From Streptomyces sp. NRRL S-87 (GTDB taxonomy: Bacteria > Actinomycetota > Actinomycetes > Streptomycetales > Streptomycetaceae), in NCBI RefSeq assembly GCF_000719335.1, contig NZ_JOGB01000042.1:1-60911 (forward strand): a stretch of DNA of 60,911 nucleotides, written 5' to 3'. The notes under the pieces were generated by a model. That model was not told where the DNA came from. It did no database searches and saw only the letters and a list, made by a program, of their open reading frames with translations. This document shows positions 21,238 through 30,237 of the stretch, piece by piece (the first letter of the stretch is position 1; every line of letters begins with the position of its first letter). The position numbers and the translations under genes were made by a program.

Positions 21238-24024
21238 ATGGCCACTGACCTCGAACTGGAGATCTCGGGCACGCACCCGGGCGGGTACGACGTGCGGGTG
21301 GTGCACGCCGCAGCCGGCGGTGAACCCCACGCGGCGCTGCTGCTCGACGTCGAAGGGCTGCTCGACCGGCGCCGCGAGCTCGAGGCGACGGTGCTGGCCT
21401 CCTCGGTGCAGGCGCGCCGCGCCGTGTCCGCCACGGAGGAGCCGGTGCGGCAGGTCGGGCGGCAGCTGTTCGAAGCGCTCTTCACCGGGCCGGTCTACGG
21501 GAGCTACCGGGCGAGCAGCGGTGTGGCCCAGGAGCGGCAGGAACGGCTGCGCATCGTGCTGCGGCTGAAGACGCCCGAGCTCGCGCTCCTGCCGTGGGAG
21601 ACGCTGTTCGACCCGGACGCGGACGTCTACCTGTGCCGGCAGGAGCCGCTCGTCCGGCACGTGCCGGCCCGCTACACGCCCGAGCCGCTGCAGGTGGAGC
21701 CGCCGTTGCGGATCCTGGCGGTCGTCTCCTCCCCGCGCGGGATGCCCCTGCTGGACACCGACGCCGAACGCGCCCGGCTCGAGGAGGCGCTGGCCGAGCA
21801 GATCGAGGCGGGGCGGGTCGAGCTGACCTGGGTACCGCACGCCAGCTGGGACCGGGTGCACGGGTGCATGTTGGAGGGCGAGTGGCACGTACTGCACCTC
21901 ATCGGGCACGGTGACTACGACGAGAGCGCCGACGAAGGCCTCATCGCGCTGGTCGACGGCAGCGGCGCCGCCGATCTGGTCGAGGCCTCCCGGCTGGCGG
22001 ACCTGCTCGGCGAGGCCCGGCCGACGCCGCGGCTCGTGGTGCTCAACGCCTGCGCCTCGGCGCAGGGCGGGACGCGCGACGTCTTCTCCAGCACCGGCGC
22101 GACCCTGGTCCGCAGCGGCATCAGTGCCGCCGCCGCGATGCAGTTCGCGGTCAGCGACCGCGCCGCGATCCGCTTCGCCCAGGGCTTCTACACCGCCCTC
22201 GCCCACGGCCGCCGGATCGACGAGGCGGCGCAGAGCGGGCGGATCGCCATCCTCGGCACCAGCCGCCGCACCCTGGAATGGATCACCCCGGTGCTGTACG
22301 TGCGCGGCAACGCCGCCCGGCTGTTCACCTTCACCACCGGAGCCACCCCCCGCACGGTCCCGCCGCGGCCCCGGCCCGAGGGGGCCGACCCCGGACTGCG
22401 CGCCCTCTACGTGAAGGCCGCCGCGGAACTGCGCGTGGGCCGCCACGACCTGGCCGTGGAGCTGCTCGACGACCTGCTCGCCCGGGCCCCGGACGACCGG
22501 GAAGCGGTGGCGCTGCGCGAGCGGGCCGTCGGCCGGCTCGAGCTCGACCGGGTCTACCGGCGGGCGACGGAGGCGGAGGCCGCCGCCGACTGGGCCGCCG
22601 CGCTCGACGGGTACGCGGAGGTCCTCCGGGCCGAGGAGGGATACCGGGACGCCGCCACGCGGGCCGAGTGGTGCCGGTCCCGGCAGCGCGTCGCCGACCT
22701 GGAGGCGGAACTGCGCTACCACGCGGACGCCGGCCAGTGGCAGGCCGTCCTCGAGGTCAGCGACGAACTGCGCGGGCTCGACCCGGCCGCGGCCGACCTG
22801 TACGGACTGGTCGGCCGTGCCCGGCACGCCCTGCGGGAGTCCGAACAGGAACGCCGCTACGACGACGCCCGCGCGGCGGAGGACGACCGGGAGTGGGCCG
22901 TGGCCGCGGACCGGTACGAGGAGCTCGCGGCCGACGGCGGATACCGCGACGCCGCCGAGCGCGGCGCCCTCTGCCGCCGGGTCGCCGACCTGCGCTCCGC
23001 GCTGCAGCGGCAGGTCAGGGCACAGGACTGGGTGACGGCGCTCCGGACGATCGCCGAGCTGTCGGCCGTACGGGCGGACGCGGCGGCCGAGTACGCCGAG
23101 CTGGCGGGTCACGCCCGGCGGGAGATCGCGGCCGACCCGCCTGAGCTGGCCCGCATCGACTTCGGGGAAGCGGTCCGTTCGGTGGCGTGGCACCCGGGCG
23201 GCGAGGACATCGCCGTCGCGGGCGGGTCCCGGTGGGCCCGGATCTACGACACCTCCGGTGCGGAGCGGCTCAGGGTCAAGGGCGGGGGCCTGCGGTCCGC
23301 CGTGCCCGCGGTGGCGTTCAGCCCGGACGGCCTGCGGATCGCCACGGGCAGCGCCCACAACGCGGTCCGGATCTGGAGCGCCGGCACCGGCCGGCTGATG
23401 GTCGACGCCCGTCATGGCGCCCGCGTGGACTGCATCGCCTTCAGCCCCGACGGAACGCGCCTCGCCAGCGGCGGCGCGGACGCCACGGCCCGGGTGTGGG
23501 ACGTCACCGGCGTCCGCGAGCAGCTGATCGCGGTGCGCCACGGGGGCAGCAGATGGACCCTCGTGCAGGACGTGGCGTTCGCCCCGGACGGGACCCGGAT
23601 CGCGACCGGCGGCTCCGACGCCACGGCCCGGGTGTGGGACGCCGGTTCGGGAGGGCAGCTCCTCGAACTGGGCCACGGGGCCGGCGTGAACGCGGTGGCC
23701 TACAACGTCGACGGGTCCCGCATCGCCACCGCCGGCTCCGACGGCACCGCCCGTGTCTGGGACGCCTCCTCCGGGAAGCCGCTCCTCGAGCTGCGCCACG
23801 GTGCCGGTGTGATCGCCGTGGCGTTCAGCCCGGACGGGACCCGCCTGGCCACCGGCAGCGGCGACGCCACGGCCTGCGTGTGGGACCTGGCCGAGGAGGT
23901 GCTGCTCCTCGAGCTGCGCCACGGTGCCGCCGTGAACGCGGTGGCGTTCGCCCCGGACGGGACCCGCCTGGCCACCGGCAGCGACGACCGCACCGTCCGC
24001 CTGTGGCCCGTGGGCGACCTGTAG
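21238..24024 (+). CDS. CHAT-domain protease fused to TPR-like helices and a WD40 propeller
   Basis: This 928-residue protein has three parts. Residues 1-370 end in a CHAT (caspase-like) peptidase: the catalytic His is H224 in L-I-G-H-G-D and the catalytic Cys is C272 in L-N-A-C-A-S. Residues 385-640 are helical repeats of TPR type, with duplicated G-Y-R-D-A-A motifs. Residues 642-928 are seven WD40 repeats (V-A-F-S-P-D-G...A-T-G-S...V-W-D), enough for one complete beta-propeller. CHAT-TPR-WD40 proteins occur in multicellular bacteria as presumed conflict or programmed-death effectors in which the propeller or TPRs sense and the protease cleaves. A 27-bp dyad (21170-21196) lies upstream. The Trypco1-type gene follows after 43 bp. 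Confidence 0.9.
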   Translation: MATDLELEISGTHPGGYDVRVVHAAAGGEPHAALLLDVEGLLDRRRELEATVLASSVQARRAVSATEEPVRQVGRQLFEALFTGPVYGSYRASSGVAQERQERLRIVLRLKTPELALLPWETLFDPDADVYLCRQEPLVRHVPARYTPEPLQVEPPLRILAVVSSPRGMPLLDTDAERARLEEALAEQIEAGRVELTWVPHASWDRVHGCMLEGEWHVLHLIGHGDYDESADEGLIALVDGSGAADLVEASRLADLLGEARPTPRLVVLNACASAQGGTRDVFSSTGATLVRSGISAAAAMQFAVSDRAAIRFAQGFYTALAHGRRIDEAAQSGRIAILGTSRRTLEWITPVLYVRGNAARLFTFTTGATPRTVPPRPRPEGADPGLRALYVKAAAELRVGRHDLAVELLDDLLARAPDDREAVALRERAVGRLELDRVYRRATEAEAAADWAAALDGYAEVLRAEEGYRDAATRAEWCRSRQRVADLEAELRYHADAGQWQAVLEVSDELRGLDPAAADLYGLVGRARHALRESEQERRYDDARAAEDDREWAVAADRYEELAADGGYRDAAERGALCRRVADLRSALQRQVRAQDWVTALRTIAELSAVRADAAAEYAELAGHARREIAADPPELARIDFGEAVRSVAWHPGGEDIAVAGGSRWARIYDTSGAERLRVKGGGLRSAVPAVAFSPDGLRIATGSAHNAVRIWSAGTGRLMVDARHGARVDCIAFSPDGTRLASGGADATARVWDVTGVREQLIAVRHGGSRWTLVQDVAFAPDGTRIATGGSDATARVWDAGSGGQLLELGHGAGVNAVAYNVDGSRIATAGSDGTARVWDASSGKPLLELRHGAGVIAVAFSPDGTRLATGSGDATACVWDLAEEVLLLELRHGAAVNAVAFAPDGTRLATGSDDRTVRLWPVGDL

Positions 24025-24067
24025 TGGCGGAAGGCGCGACGGGAACACGGAGGAAGGGACGCCTCGG

Positions 24068-24409
24068 ATGGCACACCTGGTGGAATTCCCCACGGCGGAC
24101 GGCACCACCGTCCTGGTCGAGGTGCGCGACCCGGCCGCGGGGGTCGTCACCCGCGGGCTCCGCGACTCGGCGGTGACGCAGCGGGCGCAGAAGACCTTCG
24201 AGGACGCGGTGCGCTGTGCACGGCCCGCGGTCCAAGGCGTGGTCGACCAGCTCCGCTCGATCGCCGACTCGCCCGACGAGATCCACGTCGAGTTCGGCCT
24301 GGACCTGCACGCCGAGGCCGGCGCCTTCGTCGCGGCGGCCAGCACCACGGCCAACTTCACCGTCTCCGTCACCTGGCACCGGACCAAGCCCCCGCCGCAG
24401 CCGCAGTGA
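24068..24409 (+). CDS. Trypco1-type (CU044_2847 family) partner protein
   Basis: 113 residues. It begins with a small beta meander (V-E-F-P-T-A-D-G-T-T-V-L-V-E-V), then a helix with F-E-D-A-V and R-P-A-V-Q-G-V-V-D-Q-L, then I-H-V-E-F-G-L-D-L-H-A-E-A-G-A-F-V-A and a final strand ending V-T-W. This matches the small 'trypsin-co-occurring' domain 1 family, proteins of unknown biochemistry encoded next to trypsin-like, CHAT and other effector enzymes in multicellular bacteria. AGGAAGGG precedes the ATG. The gene is 43 bp downstream of the CHAT-WD40 gene, so they are probably co-transcribed. It could be an adaptor or substrate of the protease. Confidence 0.8.
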   Translation: MAHLVEFPTADGTTVLVEVRDPAAGVVTRGLRDSAVTQRAQKTFEDAVRCARPAVQGVVDQLRSIADSPDEIHVEFGLDLHAEAGAFVAAASTTANFTVSVTWHRTKPPPQPQ

Positions 24410-24536
24410 GTCGTCCCCGCACCGCCCCGGCCGGGGCGGACGCTAGAGGGACGGGATTGCGGCGGAGACTGCGACCCCGCCGGGACCACCGCGAAAATCG
24501 ACGGCCGCGCCCGCCGCGAACTGCTTGGATGCGGCC

Positions 24537-24968
24537 ATGACCCATGAACCTCCGGCCGGGTACGAGATATCCGCCGATCCCGCCCGGATCGATCCCGCCC
24601 TGGTGTACCGGTGGCTGTCGCAGGACGCGTACTGGGCCCGCGGCCGGTCCCGCGAGAAGCAGGACCGGGCCATCGCCGGCTCGCTCAACTTCGGTGTCTA
24701 CGAACGGTCCTCGGGCGCGCAGGTCGGCTATGCCCGCGTCGTGACCGACCGGGCCGACTTCGCCTGGCTGTGCGACGTCTACGTCTGCCCCGAGGCCCGC
24801 GGCCGGGGCCTCGGCACGGCGCTCGTCGCCGCCGTGCGCGACCACCTCGCGCCCTACGGCCTGCGCCGCGTCCTCCTGGCCACGTCGGACGCCCAGGGCG
24901 TCTACGCGAAGGTCGGCTTCGCCACGCTGGAGAGGCCCGAGTGCTGGATGACCCTCGGCGCCCAGTGA
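24537..24968 (+). CDS. GNAT-family N-acetyltransferase
   Basis: 143 residues with the GNAT fold: a central beta strand W-L-C-D-V-Y-V and the acetyl-CoA loop R-G-R-G-L-G-T-A. The C terminus has D-A-Q-G-V-Y-A-K-V-G-F, as in many small-molecule acetylators. Start at ATG 24537; a TTG four codons upstream is in frame. The acceptor is unknown. It lies 127 bp after the Trypco1 gene on the same strand and probably has its own promoter. Confidence 0.88.
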   Translation: MTHEPPAGYEISADPARIDPALVYRWLSQDAYWARGRSREKQDRAIAGSLNFGVYERSSGAQVGYARVVTDRADFAWLCDVYVCPEARGRGLGTALVAAVRDHLAPYGLRRVLLATSDAQGVYAKVGFATLERPECWMTLGAQ

Positions 24969-25001
24969 GAGCCGCGCCCTCGAGAGAGAACGGGGGCGGG
25001 G

Positions 25002-25583
25002 TCAGGCGGGGCCGAGCAGGACCGCCAGTTCGCGGTCGAGGGAGTCGGTGTCGGCCGCGGGGCCCTGGTGGAGGAGTTTGCCGTGGGCGTCCACCAGGAC
25101 GTACGAGCTGGCGCCCTCGACCTCGAAGCGGTCGCGCAGGACGTGGCCCGCATCGGCCAGGTGGGGGAGCGGGACGCCGTTCGAGGGGAGGGTGAAGCCC
25201 TGCAGCCCCGAGCCGGCGTGCCCGTCGGGCTCGGTCACGGCGACCACGTTCAGGCGCCCGGTGTACCGGTCCGCGCGCGCCGCGGTCTCGAAGGCATGGG
25301 CCGGGCAGGGTGCGCAGGTGGGGGTGTAGAACCACAGCAGCACCGGCTTGCCCGCGAGCGACGTGCTGTCGAACGGCCGGCCGTCCACCGTCCTGACGGT
25401 GAAGCGCAGGGAGTCGGGCACGGTGGCGGCCGCCCGCGCCCCGGGTGGGCCGAAGACCCCGGGGTGCGACGACACCGTGTCGCCGGGCCCGCAGCCGGAA
25501 GCCGTCACCAGCAGCAGGGGCAGCACGGCGAGCCGGGCGAGCCGGGCGAGCAGGCCGGCGGTGGCGGCGGCAGGTGGGCGCAT
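25002..25583 (-). CDS. Thioredoxin-fold redoxin lipoprotein (TlpA/ResA-like)
   Basis: 193 residues with a lipoprotein signal: hydrophobic core and lipobox V-T-A-S-G-C, with the lipidated Cys at residue 31. The redoxin domain carries a C-A-P-C active site (C90, C93) in W-F-Y-T-P-T-C-A-P-C. A C-terminal P-S-(x)n-V-L-V-D-A-x-G strand matches TlpA/ResA proteins. It should reduce or exchange disulfides outside the membrane. GGGAGGG lies 6 nt before the ATG. It converges on the GNAT gene. Confidence 0.88.
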   Translation of the reverse strand: MRPPAAATAGLLARLARLAVLPLLLVTASGCGPGDTVSSHPGVFGPPGARAAATVPDSLRFTVRTVDGRPFDSTSLAGKPVLLWFYTPTCAPCPAHAFETAARADRYTGRLNVVAVTEPDGHAGSGLQGFTLPSNGVPLPHLADAGHVLRDRFEVEGASSYVLVDAHGKLLHQGPAADTDSLDRELAVLLGPA

Positions 25584-26153
25584 GGCGACCCTCCCAGGGT
25601 GCGGGGTCGAGTCGGAGGGGGTGGTGTCCGACGTCGGGGGGCGAAAGGGCGGGCTTGCGCTCCCGGTCCTTCCGCCCCCGTCCCCGGACAGCGGCGAATC
25701 TATGACCGGACAGAAAATCCGATGAGCTGAAACACCGGTCTCGGGTTCGATTCACCTCGATGGCCCAGCCCGGCCGACGGCGGCCGCGGGCCGGGCAGCC
25801 CGGGGCGCGCGGTGGCGCGGCCCGTCGGCGGCCGGTAGGTTCGCCCGGCCGGAGGCAGGGGCGAGAGGCACGGCTGAGGGGTGAGGGTGTGAGACAGGAG
25901 GGAGGGTCACGGGTTCTCCGTGCTCGGCGGCGTGGTCCGCTGGAGCAGTTCCTGGACGGCCGGTCCGCCGCGGTGCTCACGACGGCGTGGGACGCCGTGT
26001 TCGGGCCCGGGGGGCCGGACACCGGACCCTGACGGTCCTGCTCCACCGCGGCGCAACCGCCGCCCGGCTTTCGACACACCGGAGCAGACGCCCCGCCCCG
26101 GCCTCCCGCATGATCGGTTCACCGCCCTCCCGACGACGAAAGTGTGTGAGCCC
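25584..26153. other. 570-bp spacer without a convincing gene
   Basis: This gap holds the leaders of the leftward redoxin lipoprotein and the rightward GNAT gene. Positions 25698-25755 are strikingly A+T-rich for the window (runs such as GACAGAAAATCC), which suggests promoters, but I cannot assign a clean -10/-35 pair. Frames between 25760 and 26080 are Arg/Gly-rich and lack ribosome sites. A T-loop-like GGTTCGATTC at about 25752 has no matching stem, so no tRNA is called. Confidence 0.5.
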
Positions 26154-26612
26154 ATGTCGACCGGCATCAGCGTCCGCCCCGTGCGCGCGCAGGACTTCCC
26201 GCAGTGGCGCGCCCTCTACCGCGGCTACGCCGACTTCTACGGGGTCGAGCAGACCGAGGAGGCCGCCGGGAAGGTGTGGTCGTGGGTGACCGACCCCGGC
26301 CACGAGGTGGACGCCCTGGTCGCCGAGGGGGCGGACGGCCGGCTGATCGGCCTCGCCCACTACCGTCCCTTCGCCCGCCCGCTGTCGGCCACCACCGGTG
26401 GCTTCCTCGACGACCTCTTCGTCGACCCCGCCAGCCGCGGCTCCGGCGCGGCCGACCTGCTGCTCGCGGCCCTGCGCGGGATCGCCGCCGAGCGCGGCTG
26501 GAGCGTGCTCCGGTGGATCACGGCCGACGACAACCACCGCGCCCGCGCCAAGTACGACCAGGTCGCCACCCGCACGATGTGGGTCACGTACGACATGCCG
26601 CCGGCCGGCTGA
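26154..26612 (+). CDS. GNAT-family N-acetyltransferase
   Basis: 152 residues. Strand 4 is F-L-D-D-L-F-V-D-P and the acetyl-CoA loop is S-R-G-S-G-A-A-D-L-L-L. The end has I-T-A-D-D-N-H-R-A-R-x-x-Y-D, the usual bulge and helix. The N terminus (I-S-V-R-P-V-R-A-Q-D) is typical of the family. Acceptor unknown. It is followed by 260 bp of CCCCGGACCGG-type repeated sequence before the P450 gene. Confidence 0.88.
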   Translation: MSTGISVRPVRAQDFPQWRALYRGYADFYGVEQTEEAAGKVWSWVTDPGHEVDALVAEGADGRLIGLAHYRPFARPLSATTGGFLDDLFVDPASRGSGAADLLLAALRGIAAERGWSVLRWITADDNHRARAKYDQVATRTMWVTYDMPPAG

Positions 26613-26617
26613 CCCGG

Positions 26618-26745
26618 CGCCCCGCTCCCGCCCCGGACCGGCCCCGCTCCCGCCCCGACTCCCGCCCCGGACCGGCCCCGCTCCCGCCCCGGACCGGCCC
26701 CGCTCCCGCCCCGGACCGGCCCCGGTCCGGCTCGCCCCGGCTCCG
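26618..26745. repeat. C-rich repeat tract downstream of the GNAT gene
   Basis: The motif GCTCCCGCCCCGGACCGGCCCC recurs several times between the GNAT gene and the P450 gene, with irregular spacing. It is noncoding; reading frames through it are simple R/P/G repeats. It may act in termination or only reflect slippage. Confidence 0.7.
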
Positions 26746-26873
26746 GCCCGGCCGCCGCCCCCTCCCCGCGGGCGGGCGGAGGCGGGGTTTCACGCGGTGC
26801 GCCCGCTCCCGTACAGTCCGTCACGCCCCCGCGCGGCGCAGACGACGTACGACAGCCGAACCAGGAGCAGCCC

Positions 26874-28214
26874 GTGGCCACACACGCCAGCCCCGGCCCC
26901 CGGCCGGCCCCGGTGACCGCCGACCCGCCGGCCGCGCCCGCCGTCGGCCCGCCGGTCCCGGAACTGGACCCCGCCCTGGTCGCGCGCCGGCAGGCGCAGG
27001 GCGCCGAGCTGGTGGACCTGCTGCGCGAGGCCCGCGACCGGCTCGGTGGAGTCGCGGCCGTCCGCCTCGGGCCCCGCCCCACCGTCCTGGTCACCGGTCC
27101 CGGGGCCGTCCAGCAGGTGCTCGCCCTGCACCCCGACCGGTACGTCAAGCGCTCGCACCGCGCCCGGCTGCTCGTCGGCGACGGTGTCCTGGCCGCCACC
27201 GGCGAGGCCTGGCAACGCCAACGGAAGCTGCTCCAGGGGCAGTTCACCGGCCCCGGCATGCGCCGCCACGAGCACCGGATCACTGCGGCCGCCCGTACCG
27301 CCGCGGCGCGCTGGGCGGCGTACGCGCGCACCGGGGCGGAGTTCGACCTCGGGGACGAGATGCGCCGCTTCGCCCTCGACACCATCTGGCGCTCGCTGAC
27401 CGGCCACCCGCTCGACGCGGACACGGAACGCGAACTGACCGCCGTCGGCACCGTCATGACGGCCCTGCCGACCCTGCCGGCGGACGGGACCGCGAGCGCG
27501 GCCGTCGCGGCCGAGCTGGCCCGGATCGACGCCGTCGCCCACCGGGCCGTGGCCGCCGCCCGCGGCGGCGCCGCCGGGCCCGAAGGCCCCGGCCTGCTGC
27601 ACGTCCTGGTGGAAGCCGGGCAGGAGCGCCCCGAGTACACCGACGGGCTGATCCGCGACGAGCTGGTCACCCTCCTCGTCGCCGGCCACGAGACCACCGC
27701 CACCACCCTGACCTGGCTGTACCTGCTGCTCGACCGCCATCCGGAAGCCCGCGTACGGGCCCTGGCCGCGGGCCCGGACGGCTCGCCGGAGCGCCGGCAG
27801 GCCGTGCGCGCCCTGGTCCACGAGACGCTCCGCCTCTACCCGTCCGCCTGGATCCTGCCACGCCACGCCGCGGCGGACGGCCTCGTGGGCGGGTACGCCG
27901 TCCCGGCCGGCACCGACCTGCTGGTCTGCCCGTACCTCACCCACCGCGACCCCGGACTCTGGCCGGAACCCGAGCACTTCGACCCGATGCGCTTCGTCAC
28001 CCCGGGCCGCCGGCCCGGCCTCCAGGGGAGCTACCTGCCCTTCGGCATCGGTCCGCGCGCCTGCCTCGGACTGCAGTTCGCGCTGCTCGAGGCCGTCGTG
28101 CTCCTGGAACACCTCCTGCCCGCCCCCGCCCCCCGCTTCCGCTCCACCCCTGCGGGGGCGCTGTACGGCATCACCGTCCGCCCCGACGGCCCGGCACCCG
28201 TCACGCTCTCCTGA
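26874..28214 (+). CDS. Cytochrome P450
   Basis: The 446-residue enzyme shows the full P450 signature: I-helix A-G-H-E-T-T (residues 270-275), K-helix E-T-L-R (317-320), and haem loop F-G-I-G-P-R-A-C-L-G with the thiolate Cys at residue 397. The sequence Q-R-K-L-L-Q-G-Q-F and the E-P-x-x-F-x-P-x-R-F segment resemble the CYP4/CYP102-like branch rather than the classic camphor type. AGGAG lies 6 nt before the GTG. No redox partner is adjacent; the ferredoxin reductase at 13.6-15.3 kb is too distant to assign. It converges on an aromatic hydroxylase gene, which may hint at tailoring chemistry. Confidence 0.92.
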   Translation: MATHASPGPRPAPVTADPPAAPAVGPPVPELDPALVARRQAQGAELVDLLREARDRLGGVAAVRLGPRPTVLVTGPGAVQQVLALHPDRYVKRSHRARLLVGDGVLAATGEAWQRQRKLLQGQFTGPGMRRHEHRITAAARTAAARWAAYARTGAEFDLGDEMRRFALDTIWRSLTGHPLDADTERELTAVGTVMTALPTLPADGTASAAVAAELARIDAVAHRAVAAARGGAAGPEGPGLLHVLVEAGQERPEYTDGLIRDELVTLLVAGHETTATTLTWLYLLLDRHPEARVRALAAGPDGSPERRQAVRALVHETLRLYPSAWILPRHAAADGLVGGYAVPAGTDLLVCPYLTHRDPGLWPEPEHFDPMRFVTPGRRPGLQGSYLPFGIGPRACLGLQFALLEAVVLLEHLLPAPAPRFRSTPAGALYGITVRPDGPAPVTLS

Positions 28215-28278
28215 CCGACGGCGGGGGGCGTCCGGCTCCTCCGGGCCGAGGCCGGGGTGCCGGCGGGTCCACCGGACG

Positions 28279-30060
28279 TCAGTCGCCGAGCACCCGCCCC
28301 AGGTGCGCGGCCAGCGCCTCGCCGGCCGCGGGCCCGGCGAGCGGCTCGATGCGGGTCCCCAGGTAGCCGTCCGGGCGGACGAGGAACGCCGTCGAGCCCT
28401 CGGGGTGGTACCGGAGGGCGAACTCCCCGCGCCCGTCCCGGAACACCGCCAACGGCGCGCCGTCGGCGTCCGTGGCCCCGTACGCCACCTCCGCGCCGCC
28501 GCCCGTACCCGCGTCCCCGGCGGCGGTCGTACCGACCCCGGGGCCGGCGTCCGCACCGGAGTCCGGGCCCGCGTTCCCGGCGCCGCCCGCACCGGCCGCG
28601 ACGACGAACGCGGCCAGCAGGCCACCCGCCGACCGGCGGGCGGCGGCGACGAGTTCGCCGCACGCGGCCAGGTCGTCGGGCGCCGCGGCGTAGCACACCA
28701 GCACCAGCCCCCGCTCGCGCAGGAGGTCGTACAGCCGCAGCGGCACGGCCGGGACGGCGGGCGCCAGCCCACCGCAGTCGGGGGCCCGCTCGCCGGCGCC
28801 CGGCCCGTCCCGTCCCGGGCTGCCCGGTCCCACGACCGGGCTGTCCGGATAGCCGACGAGCAGCTGCGCCTCGCGGAGCAGGACGGTCGCGGCGTCGTCC
28901 GCACCGGCTCCCACGCCCTGCCGGGCATGGCGCACCGTCCGCCCGACGACCTCCTCGCCCACCGGGTGGCGCTCGGCGTGGTAGCTGTCGAGCAGCCGCC
29001 CCCGTGCGCCGTCGCCGATGCTCCTCCCGCCGCCGTCCAGGGCCAGCGCCAGCTTCCACGCGAGGTTCACGGCGTCCTGGATCCCGGTGTTCATCCCCTG
29101 TGCGCCGGTCGGCGGGTGGATGTGCGCGGCGTCGCCGGCCACGAAGGCCCGGCCCGCCCCGTACCGGTCCACCAGCCGGTGGCTGATGCGGAAGACGGAC
29201 GACCAGCGCATGGCCGCGGCGGTGGTGGGTTCGGGGGACAGCCGGTCCAGTACCGCCTGGATGTGCTCGATGCCGGGCGCCCGGTCCGCCTGCAGCCCGT
29301 GCGTGATGCCGTCCCCGGCTCCGCCCGCCGCCTCCGCCCCCTGCGCCGCGGCCGACAGTTCCGGTGCCACCAGCATCGACAGCCGGTAGCGGTTGCGGCC
29401 GGGCAGCGGGATGCACACCAGGACGTCGTCGGCCGCGCCCGCCGGGCCGTGGCGGATCGCCCGCACCCCGTAGCCGGCCGGCATGCTCCAGTCCACCTCG
29501 ACGTCCGCGAGCATGTACTCCTCGGGGAACGCGCCGCCCTCGAAGCCGAGTCCGAGGGACTTGCGCACGGTGCTGTGCGCGCCGTCGCAGCCGACCAGGT
29601 ACCGCGTGCGCAGTTCCTCCTCGCCGTCCGGGGTGCGCAGCCGGCTGGTGACCCCGGTGTCGTCCTGGGCGAACGACAGCAGTTCGGTGCCGCGCTCGAT
29701 CCGGGTCCCGAAGCGGGCCAGGTGCTCCTCGATGACGCGCTCGGTCTCGTACTGCGGCATCGCGGCGAAGCCGTAGGGCACCTCGGGCGGGAGCCGCAGG
29801 TCGATGCGGCCCTGTGCGGCGCCGTCGACGTAGACCAGTTGGCCGCGCAGGGGCACCGCGGCCTCCAGCGCCGCCCGTACCATGCCCATCCGGTCCCAGA
29901 CCTCCATGGTCCGGGGCTGGATGCCCACGGCCTTGGCGTACGGCAGCCGGGCCGGGAGCCGGTCGACGAGTCGGCAGGAGACGCCCTGCCGGCGCAGCTC
30001 GGCGGCCGCCGTGAGTCCCACGGGGCCGGCCCCCACGACCAGCACGTCGGTGTCCGTCAT
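28279..30060 (-). CDS. FAD-dependent aromatic hydroxylase (RdmE/PgaE-like)
   Basis: 593 residues. The FAD motif is G-A-G-P-V-G near the start, the middle has V-G-C-D-G-A-H-S, and the GD motif is A-G-D-A-A-H-I-H-P-P-T-G-A-Q-G-M-N. This P-P-x-G-x-Q-G-M-N form is typical of polyketide and phenol hydroxylases. The C-terminal 180 residues form the thioredoxin-like third domain of these enzymes, interrupted by a Gly/Ala/Pro-rich insert of about 40 residues. GGGAG lies 6 nt before the ATG at 30060; a second ATG two codons upstream is too close to the ribosome site. No polyketide genes are nearby. Confidence 0.87.
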   Translation of the reverse strand: MTDTDVLVVGAGPVGLTAAAELRRQGVSCRLVDRLPARLPYAKAVGIQPRTMEVWDRMGMVRAALEAAVPLRGQLVYVDGAAQGRIDLRLPPEVPYGFAAMPQYETERVIEEHLARFGTRIERGTELLSFAQDDTGVTSRLRTPDGEEELRTRYLVGCDGAHSTVRKSLGLGFEGGAFPEEYMLADVEVDWSMPAGYGVRAIRHGPAGAADDVLVCIPLPGRNRYRLSMLVAPELSAAAQGAEAAGGAGDGITHGLQADRAPGIEHIQAVLDRLSPEPTTAAAMRWSSVFRISHRLVDRYGAGRAFVAGDAAHIHPPTGAQGMNTGIQDAVNLAWKLALALDGGGRSIGDGARGRLLDSYHAERHPVGEEVVGRTVRHARQGVGAGADDAATVLLREAQLLVGYPDSPVVGPGSPGRDGPGAGERAPDCGGLAPAVPAVPLRLYDLLRERGLVLVCYAAAPDDLAACGELVAAARRSAGGLLAAFVVAAGAGGAGNAGPDSGADAGPGVGTTAAGDAGTGGGAEVAYGATDADGAPLAVFRDGRGEFALRYHPEGSTAFLVRPDGYLGTRIEPLAGPAAGEALAAHLGRVLGD

Positions 30061-30237
30061 CGGCATCTCCCGCCGGGAGCCCCCTGACCTGACCGTCCCA
30101 CCCATGGTCGGCCGAACGGCCGCGACCGGCGACCCGAGCGGCGTACGCCGTCCTGGCCGCCGGCCCGCCGTGCCGCCGTGCCGCCGTGCCGAGGTGCGCG
30201 CCGCGGCTTCCCCACCGACCCCGGTCGCCCGTCCGGG

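Noticed and set aside
21226..24489. Open frame of more than 1000 codons on the minus strand opposite the CHAT-WD40 gene
   Set aside because: It is a shadow of the plus-strand gene: composition is low-complexity and no domain is visible, while the plus strand has clear catalytic and WD40 motifs.
25740..25765. tRNA or tRNA-remnant attachment site (GGTTCGATTC)
   Set aside because: The T-loop-like string lacks a pairing stem, and no anticodon arm or acceptor stem is found around it.
25760..26032. Small rightward gene of about 90 codons
   Set aside because: Arg/Gly-rich shadow-like composition and no ribosome site.
26874..30060. Secondary-metabolite gene cluster around the P450 and aromatic hydroxylase
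   Set aside because: No polyketide, peptide or terpene synthase, carrier protein or pathway regulator is present; the two genes are convergent and may be unrelated.
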